Below the pieces are notes generated by a model. That model was not told where the DNA came from, did no database searches, and saw only the letters and a program-made list of their open reading frames with translations. From positions 98,980 to 162,979 of the forward strand of contig JAUSPN010000049.1 in NCBI GenBank assembly GCA_030656555.1: a DNA stretch of 64,000 nucleotides. The letters are read 5' to 3'. How positions within the stretch are numbered: position 1 is the first letter of the stretch; every line of letters begins with the position of its first letter. This stretch comes from Candidatus Desulfaltia sp. (GTDB taxonomy: Bacteria > Desulfobacterota > Desulfobacteria > Desulfobacterales > ETH-SRB1). This document shows positions 48,580-57,763 of the stretch, piece after piece. The translations under genes and the position numbers were made by a program.

Positions 48580-49953
48580 TCATTGCTTCCGGCGTGAACG
48601 GCCGTCTCTCCCGGGGAGGGAGATTTCCAGTTTCTTCATTCTGCGGAAAAGGGTAGTCTTGTGAACGCCGAGTTCCCGGGCTGCTGCCAGGCGGTTATAA
48701 TCGTTATGCTCCAGGGCTGCATGGATGGACCGGGTGTCGAGAAGATCATGTGCGGACCGCACATCGGAACCAACGCCTGCCGATTTACAGTGTGCCGTCA
48801 GCTCCTCCGGAAGATGCCCGATGCCGATAAGACCTCCACCGCACATGATAAAGGATCTCTCAATTACGTTTTCCAGTTCACGCACATTTCCGGGCCAGTG
48901 GTGAGCCATGAGCAGGGAAAGCGTTTCTGCCTCGATCCCCTCGATGGCTTTGCCCTGCAAACGATTAAATCTCTCAACAAACTGCTCGACCAGGAGAGGA
49001 ATATCCTCCTTTCTCCGGCGAAGCGGCGGCAGCTCAACACGAACCACGTTCACGCGGTAGTACAGATCCTCCCTGAATGCGCCCTTGCGGGTTTGTTCGA
49101 TCAGATCCTTGTTGGTTGCGACTATAATACGAGCGTCCGTCGTTTCAGAACGAGTGGCGCCCAGCGGCTCGTAAGTCCTTTTCTGCAGAACACGCAGCAG
49201 TCCAACCTGGAGCGCCGGGCTGATCTCGCCGATTTCATCTAGAAAAAGAGTCCCGCTCCTGGCCAGAGAAAAACGACCGGGCTTATCTTTATTCGCGCCT
49301 GTAAAAGCGCCCGCCTTGTATCCGAACAACTCCGATTCAAGCAGCGTATCAGGCAGAGCGCTGCAATTTACGGCGACAAACGGACCTTGGCATACCGGGC
49401 TCAGTTCATGGATGGTCCTCGCCACCAGTTCCTTGCCTGTTCCGGTCTCGCCCAGAATCAGAACCGTGCTTGGGCTGGCCGCGATGGCGGGCAGAACCTC
49501 GAATACTTTCTGCATCAGGGGGCTTCGGCTAACAAGATCGCCGGCCCTGAACTTTCCTTCCAGCTCACGGCGCAATGCCTCGACTTCGCTCAGATCCCGA
49601 AAGGTCTCCGCCCCGCCGATCAGGCGTCCATCCGAGTCTTTCAACACGGCCGTGGATATGCTGATTGGAATACGGTTACCGTCCGCGTCAATGATATATC
49701 CGGACTTGCCGATAACGGGTTTGCCCGTCTTCAGCGTCTGCTGAAGCGCGCAGTCATCCCCGCACATGCTGGAACGGAACACCTCCGAGCAGCGCCGGCC
49801 TGTCGCTTCCCTGCGCGAAACTCCGGTAATCTCCTCAGCCGCGCGGTTGAAAGATGTAACGCACCAGTCCATGTCCACGGTGAAAACGCCGTCAGAGATA
49901 CTCTCCAATATGGCTTCCGTCGGTGAAAGGTATTTTTTTAACAATTTACCCAT
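48580..49953 (-). CDS. Sigma-54-dependent Fis-family regulator with N-terminal PAS
   Basis: GETGTGKELVARTIHELS, ESELFGYKAGAFTGANKDKPGRF, Fis HTH NRLAAARELGVHKTTLFRRMKKL. Confidence 0.95.
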   Translation of the reverse strand: MGKLLKKYLSPTEAILESISDGVFTVDMDWCVTSFNRAAEEITGVSRREATGRRCSEVFRSSMCGDDCALQQTLKTGKPVIGKSGYIIDADGNRIPISISTAVLKDSDGRLIGGAETFRDLSEVEALRRELEGKFRAGDLVSRSPLMQKVFEVLPAIAASPSTVLILGETGTGKELVARTIHELSPVCQGPFVAVNCSALPDTLLESELFGYKAGAFTGANKDKPGRFSLARSGTLFLDEIGEISPALQVGLLRVLQKRTYEPLGATRSETTDARIIVATNKDLIEQTRKGAFREDLYYRVNVVRVELPPLRRRKEDIPLLVEQFVERFNRLQGKAIEGIEAETLSLLMAHHWPGNVRELENVIERSFIMCGGGLIGIGHLPEELTAHCKSAGVGSDVRSAHDLLDTRSIHAALEHNDYNRLAAARELGVHKTTLFRRMKKLEISLPGRDGRSRRKQ

Positions 49954-49973
49954 TTTGACAATTTGGATTCAAA

Positions 49974-50120
49974 TTAAATTTTCCGTTTTTTACGACTATT
50001 TAGGTTCTCTTTCAGCCTGACCCTGACCGAGTCCGCATGAGCGCCCAACCCTTCCGTTTCGGCAAGTCGGATGATATCCTCTGCTTCCCTGAAGAAGGCA
50101 TCCTTTGAATAGCTTAGGGG
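49974..50120 (-). pseudogene. hisD: Histidinol dehydrogenase C-terminal remnant
   Basis: Manual translation YSKDAFFREAEDIIRLAETEGLGAHADSVRVRLKENLNSRKKRKI*; ends close to the RAYT element boundary at 50127. Confidence 0.65.
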
Positions 50121-50126
50121 ACTTTC

Positions 50127-51286
50127 GGGACGTACATTAGTTTATAAGTTACTGTTAAGCTTTTAACGAGTAATTGTGGCGTATAACCAATTGCTCTCCG
50201 CGTTTAACCGCTAAACTGACTGCTGGTTGCGAAATCTTCAGCTTTTGCCCTAATTCGCTTTGACTTATTCCCAACTCACTCGTTGCCAAGAAACATAGTA
50301 AACTGCGAGCCGCAAGCGTCTTTTTATATTTCCCGACGGCCAATACCTGCTCAGGTTTTAAGTCCAACAATTCTGCAACTCGTTCAAGTACCTTTTCAAA
50401 GTTAAACCCATTTGATTTAATATGATATTTGCGCTCAAAGTTTTCCCTAACTTGAGCAAGTACTTTTTTAACAAAGTCACCGTCTCCTAAAATGCGCTCA
50501 TCGCCCTTTTGGTATGCACCGATTCTTCTCAATGCTTTTATCGCCGACCATCCGCCTGCACTGCGTATGAGACCGCCTCCAGCAAGATCGGACCGCTTTC
50601 CTTGTTCGACTCCCTTTTTGACAAATTCACGGTACCTGCGGATAGCTACAGCCTCATTCGAAGCAAATAATTTGAGTATATAATCCTTATCTTGCCATGT
50701 ATTTGGCCTTTTGCCCAAAATGCAACTGTGGCCACAATAGGGATACTTATTTAATCCCCTTAGATCTTTCACAATATCGATTCTTAAAGGATTTAAATGG
50801 ATATATCGAACCAGTTCCAGAAGATAAAAATCTTCCTGACACAAAATGGATTTGTAACGGTTCTGAAAAAGATGTCCGTGTCGGCGATGCCGAAAATTAT
50901 AGGATACTGCGTAACCGGTCAAAAGCCTGCGCATCACGGCGGAAATTGCTGTGGTTCCCGTTCGCAGCAATAAATGAAAATGATTTGGAATCAGCGCCCA
51001 GGAAAAACAGACTGTTTGGGTTTCCGTAAGGATATTTCCAAGTCGATTTAAAAAATTATCCCTATCAACATCATCTGTAAATATCCTTTTGCGTTCTATA
51101 CCTCTGGCAATAATATGATGAAGCGCACCCGGTGCATCTACTCTTGATTGGCGTGGCATGCAAACCGGATATCATAGTTCAAGTACCCTATCAACTTATA
51201 AACTAATATACGTCCCTGAACTGCTTCGTCCCTGAACTGCTTCCTGAACTGCTTCCCCTGTCAACTTATAAACTAATGTACGTCCC
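50127..51286. mobile_element. RAYT-type Y1 transposase element with 24-bp inverted terminal sequences
   Basis: gggacgtacattagtttataagtt (50127-50150) vs inverted copies at 51193-51216 (1 mismatch) and 51263-51286 (exact). Confidence 0.75.
50155..51159 (-). CDS. REP-associated tyrosine transposase (Y1/IS200-like) with C-terminal DnaA-like HTH
   Basis: MPRQSRVDAPGALHHIIARGIERKRIF...FSWALIPNHFHLLLRTG (HFH motif); C-terminal LGISQSELGQKLKISQPAVSLAVKRGEQL. Confidence 0.9.
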   Translation of the reverse strand: MPRQSRVDAPGALHHIIARGIERKRIFTDDVDRDNFLNRLGNILTETQTVCFSWALIPNHFHLLLRTGTTAISAVMRRLLTGYAVSYNFRHRRHGHLFQNRYKSILCQEDFYLLELVRYIHLNPLRIDIVKDLRGLNKYPYCGHSCILGKRPNTWQDKDYILKLFASNEAVAIRRYREFVKKGVEQGKRSDLAGGGLIRSAGGWSAIKALRRIGAYQKGDERILGDGDFVKKVLAQVRENFERKYHIKSNGFNFEKVLERVAELLDLKPEQVLAVGKYKKTLAARSLLCFLATSELGISQSELGQKLKISQPAVSLAVKRGEQLVIRHNYSLKA

Positions 51287-51371
51287 TGAACTGCTCCCAG
51301 CGGGCAACTTTAGATTTAAACTGCTCTTTAGTATTCAGGCTTTCTCCTTTTATTTCAAAAGCTTTGCTCAT
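51273..51371 (-). pseudogene. 5' fragment of unknown gene truncated at the RAYT element end
   Basis: MSKAFEIKGESLNTKEQFKSKVARWEQFRDVH*; stop TAG lies within the terminal repeat; ATGA overlap with upstream remnant. Confidence 0.6.
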
Positions 51372-51640
51372 TTACGATCCAGCCTCAAGAGCTTTTCAAC
51401 GATGCCCAGCATCAAATCTTTGCCGACAACAGGAAGCATCAACTTGTATAGTTCCGCTTTGAGCTGCCTCAATTCCGCAATGTTGTCCTTGAAATTCGGG
51501 AAGCGGAGAAAGGCGTTATTGACAATCGGCGCGAGGCTTTCAAACCACTTAACGTTTTCCTGTTTGAGCAGCCAGTAAATCGTGAACGTGTTGATGTCAA
51601 AACCTGTTTCCTCCTGCCGTCTTCTGGCTTCAAGAACCAG
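51368..51640 (-). pseudogene. HsdR-like C-terminal remnant
   Basis: VLEARRRQEETGFDINTFTIYWLLKQENVKWFESLAPIVNNAFLRFPNFKDNIAELRQLKAELYKLMLPVVGKDLMLGIVEKLLRLDRK*; no start codon in context. Confidence 0.55.
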
Positions 51641-51761
51641 AGATTAAACGTGCAATCTGGTGTTTATTTCTGATGATAATTATTTCTTCACCACTAAATT
51701 CGAGCCTGTCTAAAGTTTTTTTTATATTTTTTGCAAATTCAGTTGCAGTCATGATTCCCAT
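51630..51761 (-). pseudogene. Phd/YefM-type antitoxin, truncated (43 aa)
   Basis: MGIMTATEFAKNIKKTLDRLEFSGEEIIIIRNKHQIARLISGS*; RBS aggaag. Confidence 0.7.
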
Positions 51762-51796
51762 AAAACACTTCCTAAAATCAGATTATCATATCACTG

Positions 51797-52231
51797 TCAA
51801 ACTTCAGTTCCTGTGATCGTTACTTCGATTTGTCTGGTGCGGGGGCGGTTGTCGTGGTTTATTGCCACTAACTGCTGCCAGGTTCCAAGTCTGAGATGGC
51901 TGCCTCTTACCGGAAGGGTAATCGAAGGGCCGAGCAATGCAGCCTGGACATGGCTGTGGCCGTTGCCGTCATGCCACGCTTTTTCATGTTCGTATTCCAG
52001 ATCAGGCGATGCAAGCCTGTTTATGGCTATTTTGAGGTCTTTTACCACTCCGGGTTCAAACTCGATTGTGGTAAGCGATCCTGTTGAACCGATAATTGTG
52101 GCGCAAAGACTTCCGTTTTCAATTTTAGATTCTGTTACCAGCCTGTTAATTTGATGAGTAATATCACAGATATCAAGACCTGTTTTCAAGCCTACCTCTA
52201 TGGATTTACAGAATATTGTTAAAGTTTTCAT
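51797..52231 (-). CDS. YjbQ/UPF0047 family protein
   Basis: GSTGSLTTIEFEPGVVKDL...HDGNGHSHVQAALLGPSITLPVRGSHLRLGTWQQLVAINHDNRPRTRQIEVTITG. Confidence 0.95.
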   Translation of the reverse strand: MKTLTIFCKSIEVGLKTGLDICDITHQINRLVTESKIENGSLCATIIGSTGSLTTIEFEPGVVKDLKIAINRLASPDLEYEHEKAWHDGNGHSHVQAALLGPSITLPVRGSHLRLGTWQQLVAINHDNRPRTRQIEVTITGTEV

Positions 52232-52458
52232 AATCATCCTCCAAATCAAATTATAAGTGCCTAATATTCAGCCGCAGATCTACGCTGATCATCACTGATT
52301 TTTTTCTTTTCAGAAATTTCGAGGCTCCCTGGATAGCGCTAATGCTTCACTACGTGTCCCGCTTTCGCTGGAATGACATGGGTGCGATAGCGCAAGTATT
52401 TTTATGGTAAATCAGTTTAACCTTGAACTTTGAACCTCTGAACCGTGAACGGTTACTT

Positions 52459-54459
52459 TTATTTAAGCTTTAAATCCCAGTTCCACAATCCAGGTCTTTT
52501 TTTCATCTTAACCTCGGCAGGCACTGGTTCGATCAGGTTCACAAACAAGAGGTAACCCGCCTTTTTAAGCTCGTCCTTTTTAGAGCTTATATCAAGCTTC
52601 CAGTTAGGATACACCCAGAAATCAGAGCCGTATTTTTTTACCCAGCCATGTTCCCCTTTTGGACTGGTAAAGTCAGTGTCTGTTTCAAACTTACTGGAAA
52701 TGATACGGGATATGCTAAGCGGCCAGTTACCTGTGATAACAATTCCCAGAGGCAGAGGGCTGTTTTCAGGCAGATTTAAAAAATCCTTATCATCAAGTTC
52801 GGGGCTGACAATGGCTCCTGAAAATCCAAATTTAAGCAGCGTGTTTATGGCCAGCGCATTGGCTATATTGCAAAAAGGCCCGGCCCAGAGATTTAAAGAT
52901 TTTGGATTTGAGAAAAAAGCAACCTGCCATGGTGAATTGAGAACAAAATTTCTGCCGCCATTTTTTATGACAGCTTCAATAAGGCTCTTTATTTTTTCCT
53001 CATCCTCCGGCCAGATAACAGGAGGAAGCCACCACCATAGATTGGGCGCAAGTTTTTTTGATGGTTTATATTTGCTTTCAGGAAAAATCCAGACTCCGGT
53101 TGCGGTTTTTTGGCTGCCCATGCCGGATTCTCTGTTTACATCAAGCTCAAAGGATTTATCCCTTTTTTTAGCGATGTTTCTACCTGGAAGCCTGGCATTA
53201 AAGTTAGAGGAAGCAACATCTGTTTCCGGTATTTTGGTCAACATCTCTTCAAGCCCGGACAGAATTTCCTGAAGCCATTTTTCACGCCTGTCGGTAAGGA
53301 ATACCGGAATGTCTTGCCCGGGCTTTCCCGCAGAAGACAGCTTTATATAGATGCGCCCTCTTTTGGGAATATATTTTGGCACACTGTAAATAGAATGCCA
53401 TGAATCATCCTCATATCCAAAACGAAGGAGATCTCCCGGCATAAGCGACTGTCTTGGAATTATATAGGGTTTTTGTTGTGTGCCCTGTATTTTTCCTACA
53501 ATAAGACCAGAGCCGGTTTGGACATCAATATTTACAGGGTTCTGGGGCCGTTGGGATAAAAAATAATAATGGGTTCCTGTTCTGCCAAGCGCATTTGCAA
53601 GGAGCTCAAGAGCTGCTTTTTTCATTCCAGGCTCTTGCCTGTGGTCCCTTAAAAGTTTATAGGCTTTTACGGTGTGAAAAACATAGTGGGGTCCTTTTTT
53701 CCGGCCTTCAATCTTCCATGTTTGAATTTCCGGGATTGAAAGCAAAACCTTGGTCAAAACATCCAGGCTTAGATCCATGCAGGAAAAGAATCTTTTAGTC
53801 TGGTCCTTTTGAGTATAGAGTCTGCGGCATGGCTGGACACATCTGCCCCTGAGACCGCTTTTGCCTCCCAGAAAACTGCTCCAGTAGCATCTTCCTGAAA
53901 CACCGTAGCAAAGGGCTCCGTGAATAAATACTTCAAGCCCAAGACCCTTTGGGCATGCTGATGCCATTTGTTTAATTTCGTCTATGTTAAGCTCTCTGGG
54001 AACAACTACTTTATCAACTCCCAGATCTTTTCTTATAAATTTCAAGGCGGTTTGGAAGCTTGCATTGGCCAGTGTCGATAAATGAAGCTCCCCTGCAAAG
54101 CCTGTTTGTCCGGCGAGTTGCACAAGAGCCAAATCCTGAATAATTAAAGCATCAGGTTTGACATAATGGTTCAGCTTATCAATGATCTTTCCGGCAACAT
54201 TTAAGTCACCAGGCTTTAAAAGGGAATTTAAAGCCACAAAGACCTTTATGTTTTTGTCATGGGCAAGTTGTGTAAGAGGGATCAGCTCGCTGACGGTAAA
54301 ATTTTTTGCTTCCATTCGAGCTGAGAGGCTTTTCAGCCCGCAATAAACAGCATCAGCGCCTGCTGCCAGAGCAGCCAGAAAGGAGGCTTTGTTTCCTGCC
54401 GGAGCCAGAATTGAAGGGCAAGGTGTTGGTTTGGTTTCTTTGATTACAGATTTCTCCAT
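52459..54459 (-). CDS. U32 family peptidase
   Basis: LAPAGNKASFLAALAAGADAVYCGLKSLSARMEAKNF; ELNIDEIKQMASACPKGLGLEVFIHGALCYGVSGRCYWSSFLGGKSGLRGRCVQPCR. Confidence 0.9.
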   Translation of the reverse strand: MEKSVIKETKPTPCPSILAPAGNKASFLAALAAGADAVYCGLKSLSARMEAKNFTVSELIPLTQLAHDKNIKVFVALNSLLKPGDLNVAGKIIDKLNHYVKPDALIIQDLALVQLAGQTGFAGELHLSTLANASFQTALKFIRKDLGVDKVVVPRELNIDEIKQMASACPKGLGLEVFIHGALCYGVSGRCYWSSFLGGKSGLRGRCVQPCRRLYTQKDQTKRFFSCMDLSLDVLTKVLLSIPEIQTWKIEGRKKGPHYVFHTVKAYKLLRDHRQEPGMKKAALELLANALGRTGTHYYFLSQRPQNPVNIDVQTGSGLIVGKIQGTQQKPYIIPRQSLMPGDLLRFGYEDDSWHSIYSVPKYIPKRGRIYIKLSSAGKPGQDIPVFLTDRREKWLQEILSGLEEMLTKIPETDVASSNFNARLPGRNIAKKRDKSFELDVNRESGMGSQKTATGVWIFPESKYKPSKKLAPNLWWWLPPVIWPEDEEKIKSLIEAVIKNGGRNFVLNSPWQVAFFSNPKSLNLWAGPFCNIANALAINTLLKFGFSGAIVSPELDDKDFLNLPENSPLPLGIVITGNWPLSISRIISSKFETDTDFTSPKGEHGWVKKYGSDFWVYPNWKLDISSKKDELKKAGYLLFVNLIEPVPAEVKMKKRPGLWNWDLKLK

Positions 54460-54474
54460 ACTAAGGCGCCGGTG

Positions 54475-55557
54475 TCAGGCTCTGGAATATGTTGCACTAT
54501 CCTGGCGGAACTCTTCAATGATCTCATCGGTCAGGGACGGAGGAATTTGTGCAACGACTTCAATAAATGTTTCTGTAGTTACCTTATAATCTTGTTTGCC
54601 TGTATACTCCAGCTCAAAAGCCAACTGTGCAACCTTCTGGAACATATACTCGATATCGGCCGGCGTAAATCGATCGGTAAGGGCGGTTATTTGATCAATG
54701 TTAATATCTCCTGTGTTGAGTCTGGACAGATAATGCTTCAATATTGTTTTCCGGCCCTCATCATCTAATCCTCCAACCGGAATAATGCAGTCAAAGCGTC
54801 CCGGGCGGAGCAGCGCCGCATCCAGTTGTCGGATATAGTTAGTGGCACACACAAGCAGAAGCTTGTTCCCCTGATTTTTTAGCAGGGGAACCTGTTTCAA
54901 GAACTCATTTGTGATTGATTTGTCAATACGGGTAGCCATATCCCGGCTGGCTGCTATTTCTTCGAACTCGTCAATAAAAATGACTGCTTCTTCCAGTTGG
55001 CGTGCTTTTTCCATGACATTGCGCAGATTAAGACCAAGTTTGTCTGCCCCATCAGCCATGAGCATGCTGGGCGCAATTTCAATATACCACCACGACAAAA
55101 CCCCTGCTATTGCCTTCACAAAATGGGTTTTTCCGGTTCCTGGCGGGCCAAAAAAGATAATCGTTTTTGGAGGAACAACACCGTGTTTTCTGGCAAGCTT
55201 TCCCTCGGTTAAAGGAAGGATGATTCTGCGCTCAACCAACTGTTTAGGCGGCTGGGAATCGGCAATTGTTTCCCATATTCCCCTGCCGACTGTTTGCGCT
55301 CCCATCTCGGCAAGGAGGTCGGGCTGCCTGTAAGCCATAAATTCCTTGTGAGCCAGGTCCATGTTTTCAATAAGGTCTATGCAAGCGGTTCGCAGCCCTG
55401 TGTCGCGACCAAGTTTTTCAGACATAAGCCACTTGTGTCGCAAAATTTTCGGCCAAAGCTCGGCAGCAACATCCGGGGTAAATTTTGAATTGGTAAGCTC
55501 GAATATCTTGCTTACGCAGGCTTCCGGTAACAGCGTATCTGTATTATTTTTGTCCAC
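54475..55557 (-). CDS. AAA+ ATPase (FtsH/CDC48-like core) with a distinct N-terminal domain
   Basis: Walker A FFGPPGTGKTHF, Walker B VIFIDEFEEIA, ALLRPGRFDCIIPV; N-terminal LRHKWLMSEKLGRDTGLRTACIDLIEN may be DUF4032-like. Confidence 0.85.
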   Translation of the reverse strand: MDKNNTDTLLPEACVSKIFELTNSKFTPDVAAELWPKILRHKWLMSEKLGRDTGLRTACIDLIENMDLAHKEFMAYRQPDLLAEMGAQTVGRGIWETIADSQPPKQLVERRIILPLTEGKLARKHGVVPPKTIIFFGPPGTGKTHFVKAIAGVLSWWYIEIAPSMLMADGADKLGLNLRNVMEKARQLEEAVIFIDEFEEIAASRDMATRIDKSITNEFLKQVPLLKNQGNKLLLVCATNYIRQLDAALLRPGRFDCIIPVGGLDDEGRKTILKHYLSRLNTGDINIDQITALTDRFTPADIEYMFQKVAQLAFELEYTGKQDYKVTTETFIEVVAQIPPSLTDEIIEEFRQDSATYSRA

Positions 55558-55714
55558 GATTTACCTCCGGCGATTTACCCGTTTCTCTCCTCACCATTTA
55601 AATGCATTGTTTTTAGCAAAATTATGATATAAAAATTTTATAAGTTCAGCAAGTGCAAAGTCAAGAAGCTTGTTTTATTAAATATCGGATAACTCTGATA
55701 ACAGGAGGTAAAAA

Positions 55715-57628
55715 ATGAGCTTTTCTCATCTTTTTTCACCAGCCAAAATCGGCGGATGCTTTCTCAAAAACAGAATCATCATGGCCCTTTTCCCCACCAA
55801 ATACGCTACAGAAAGCAAGGTTACTCCCAAAATAACAGAGTTTTACAGAGCAAGGGCAAGAGGCGGCGCTGCCCTGATTATTCTGGACTGTCCCTGCCTC
55901 GATTATCCAAGGGCATATAAGGGCACAAATGAACTCCGCTTTGATGTGGAAGAATATGCGACAGGCATAAAGGAACTGCTCAACGTCATTCACAAAGAAG
56001 GCTCCAAGGCCTTTATGCAGCTCAATTATCCAAAAGAGAGAGTTGTCGAGCAGGAGATTGCCGGTGCCAGGAAAAAAGAAGGCGACTGGATTGTTTCTCT
56101 GGCTAATGCCATGTCACTTGATGAGGCGGATGAGATACTTGAGATTATGGCTGGCGGCGCTGTAAAAGCAAGAGAAACAGGTTACGACGGGGTGGAAATT
56201 CAGGCAAGCTATGGCGACCTTATTGCCCAGCTTCTTTCCCCTGTTCTTAACAAACGAAGCGATGACCTGGGCGGGGCAATAGAAAACCGGTCGCTCTTCC
56301 TGACCCGATTGATTAAAAAAGTCAAAGCAGCGGCAGGCAGGGACTTTCCTGTGATGATAAAACTTGTCTGTGATGAATTTGTTCCCAATGGATTGGGTAT
56401 TGATGACAGCAGGAAAATAGCCGGACTTTTGGAAGATGCCGGAGCTGACGCCATTGTGGCAAATGCAGGCAACAAGTCCACGAAATTTATTACCATTCCC
56501 ACCCACGAGTCTCCTCCCGGGCCCTTGATCGATCTTGCTGCTCAGATAAAGAAGTCGGTCAGCATACCGGTTGTTGCCATAGGCAAGATAAACAGTCCTG
56601 ATATGGCAGATCAGATTATTGGCCAGGGAAAGGCTGATTTTGTTGCTATGGCCAGGGAGCTGGTTGCTGATCCGGATTTTCCACAAAAAGCTGCATCCGG
56701 CAGAGTGGATGATATTAACAGGTGTGTCTTTTGCCTGGAAGACTGTGCTGAAAAAGGTGTTCCCGGCATTGGAAGATGCTGCACGGTTAATCCGTTCGCA
56801 GGTCTTGAATATTGTTGGAAGGTTTCGCCGGCTTCAAAGAAAAAAAGCCTGCTCGTAATCGGCGGCGGGCCAAGCGGCATACAGGCAGCCGTAATAGCTG
56901 ACAAAAGAGGACATGACGTAGAATTATGGGAGCAGTCGGATCAGCTTGGGGGCCAGGCAAGGCTGGCAAGCATAGCACCATTTAAAGAAGAAATGTCGGA
57001 AATACTCCGCTATCTGAAACATTCTCTCAACAAGAGCAATGTCAGGGTTCGCCTCGGACATAAGGCCGATCTTACTGAAATTATTGCTCTTGCTCCGGAC
57101 GTGATTATTGTGGCTACCGGTTCACGTTCAAGGCGTCCTTCTGTTTTCGGAATCGACTCTGATCTTGTAACAGATGCCAGACAGGTCTATGAGAGCCGGG
57201 CAGTCACCGGCCAAAATATAGTCATTATCGGTGGAGGTGACATCGGTTGTGAGACAGCGGACTGGCTTGCCGGTCCTGAAAGAAAGGTAACAGTAGTGGA
57301 GATATTACCCAAGCTGCTTACCAGGATGAAAAAAATCCCAAGAGAACGGTTATTATCAAGGCTTTCTGAAAAAAAAGTCGCCATTCTTACTGAAACTCAG
57401 GTCACCTGTATTCAAAAAAACACCGTGCATCTCAGAAATAAGGATTATGAGGAATTTAGCATAGAAGCGGACAAGGTAATCATTGCCATACATCCTGAGC
57501 CGGAAGACAGCCTGTTTCAGGCCCTAAAAGATAAGTGGGAACAGGTAATCGCTGTGGGTGATGCCGCATTACCGGGCAATATCGGCTCAGCTTTAAGGAG
57601 CGCCACCGACGCGGCGCTGAAGATTTGA
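55715..57628 (+). CDS. NADH:flavin oxidoreductase / 2,4-dienoyl-CoA reductase-like
   Basis: TIM-barrel OYE N-terminus; Fe-S cysteines CVFCLEDCAEKGVPGIGRCCTVNP; C-terminal FAD/NAD domain LLVIGGGPSGIQAAV. Confidence 0.9.
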   Translation: MSFSHLFSPAKIGGCFLKNRIIMALFPTKYATESKVTPKITEFYRARARGGAALIILDCPCLDYPRAYKGTNELRFDVEEYATGIKELLNVIHKEGSKAFMQLNYPKERVVEQEIAGARKKEGDWIVSLANAMSLDEADEILEIMAGGAVKARETGYDGVEIQASYGDLIAQLLSPVLNKRSDDLGGAIENRSLFLTRLIKKVKAAAGRDFPVMIKLVCDEFVPNGLGIDDSRKIAGLLEDAGADAIVANAGNKSTKFITIPTHESPPGPLIDLAAQIKKSVSIPVVAIGKINSPDMADQIIGQGKADFVAMARELVADPDFPQKAASGRVDDINRCVFCLEDCAEKGVPGIGRCCTVNPFAGLEYCWKVSPASKKKSLLVIGGGPSGIQAAVIADKRGHDVELWEQSDQLGGQARLASIAPFKEEMSEILRYLKHSLNKSNVRVRLGHKADLTEIIALAPDVIIVATGSRSRRPSVFGIDSDLVTDARQVYESRAVTGQNIVIIGGGDIGCETADWLAGPERKVTVVEILPKLLTRMKKIPRERLLSRLSEKKVAILTETQVTCIQKNTVHLRNKDYEEFSIEADKVIIAIHPEPEDSLFQALKDKWEQVIAVGDAALPGNIGSALRSATDAALKI

Positions 57629-57641
57629 TATATTTATTTTC

Positions 57642-57738
57642 TTGACAACGTGGTTTAATGTGAGAATATACTAAAATAGACAGCAAAAAAATCCCCCATC
57701 TGGTATAAAGTTTTCAGGTGCGGGGGTTTTTTATTTTT
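57642..57738 (+). promoter_or_regulatory. Putative promoter followed by intrinsic-terminator-like hairpin in the EF-G leader
   Basis: TTGACA-N19-TATACT (57642-57672), then aaaaaaatcccccatctgg...caggtgcgggggttttttatttttt, then RBS and ATG 57764. Confidence 0.5.
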
Positions 57739-57763
57739 TACAGGTAAAGAGGAAAAAGTATAA

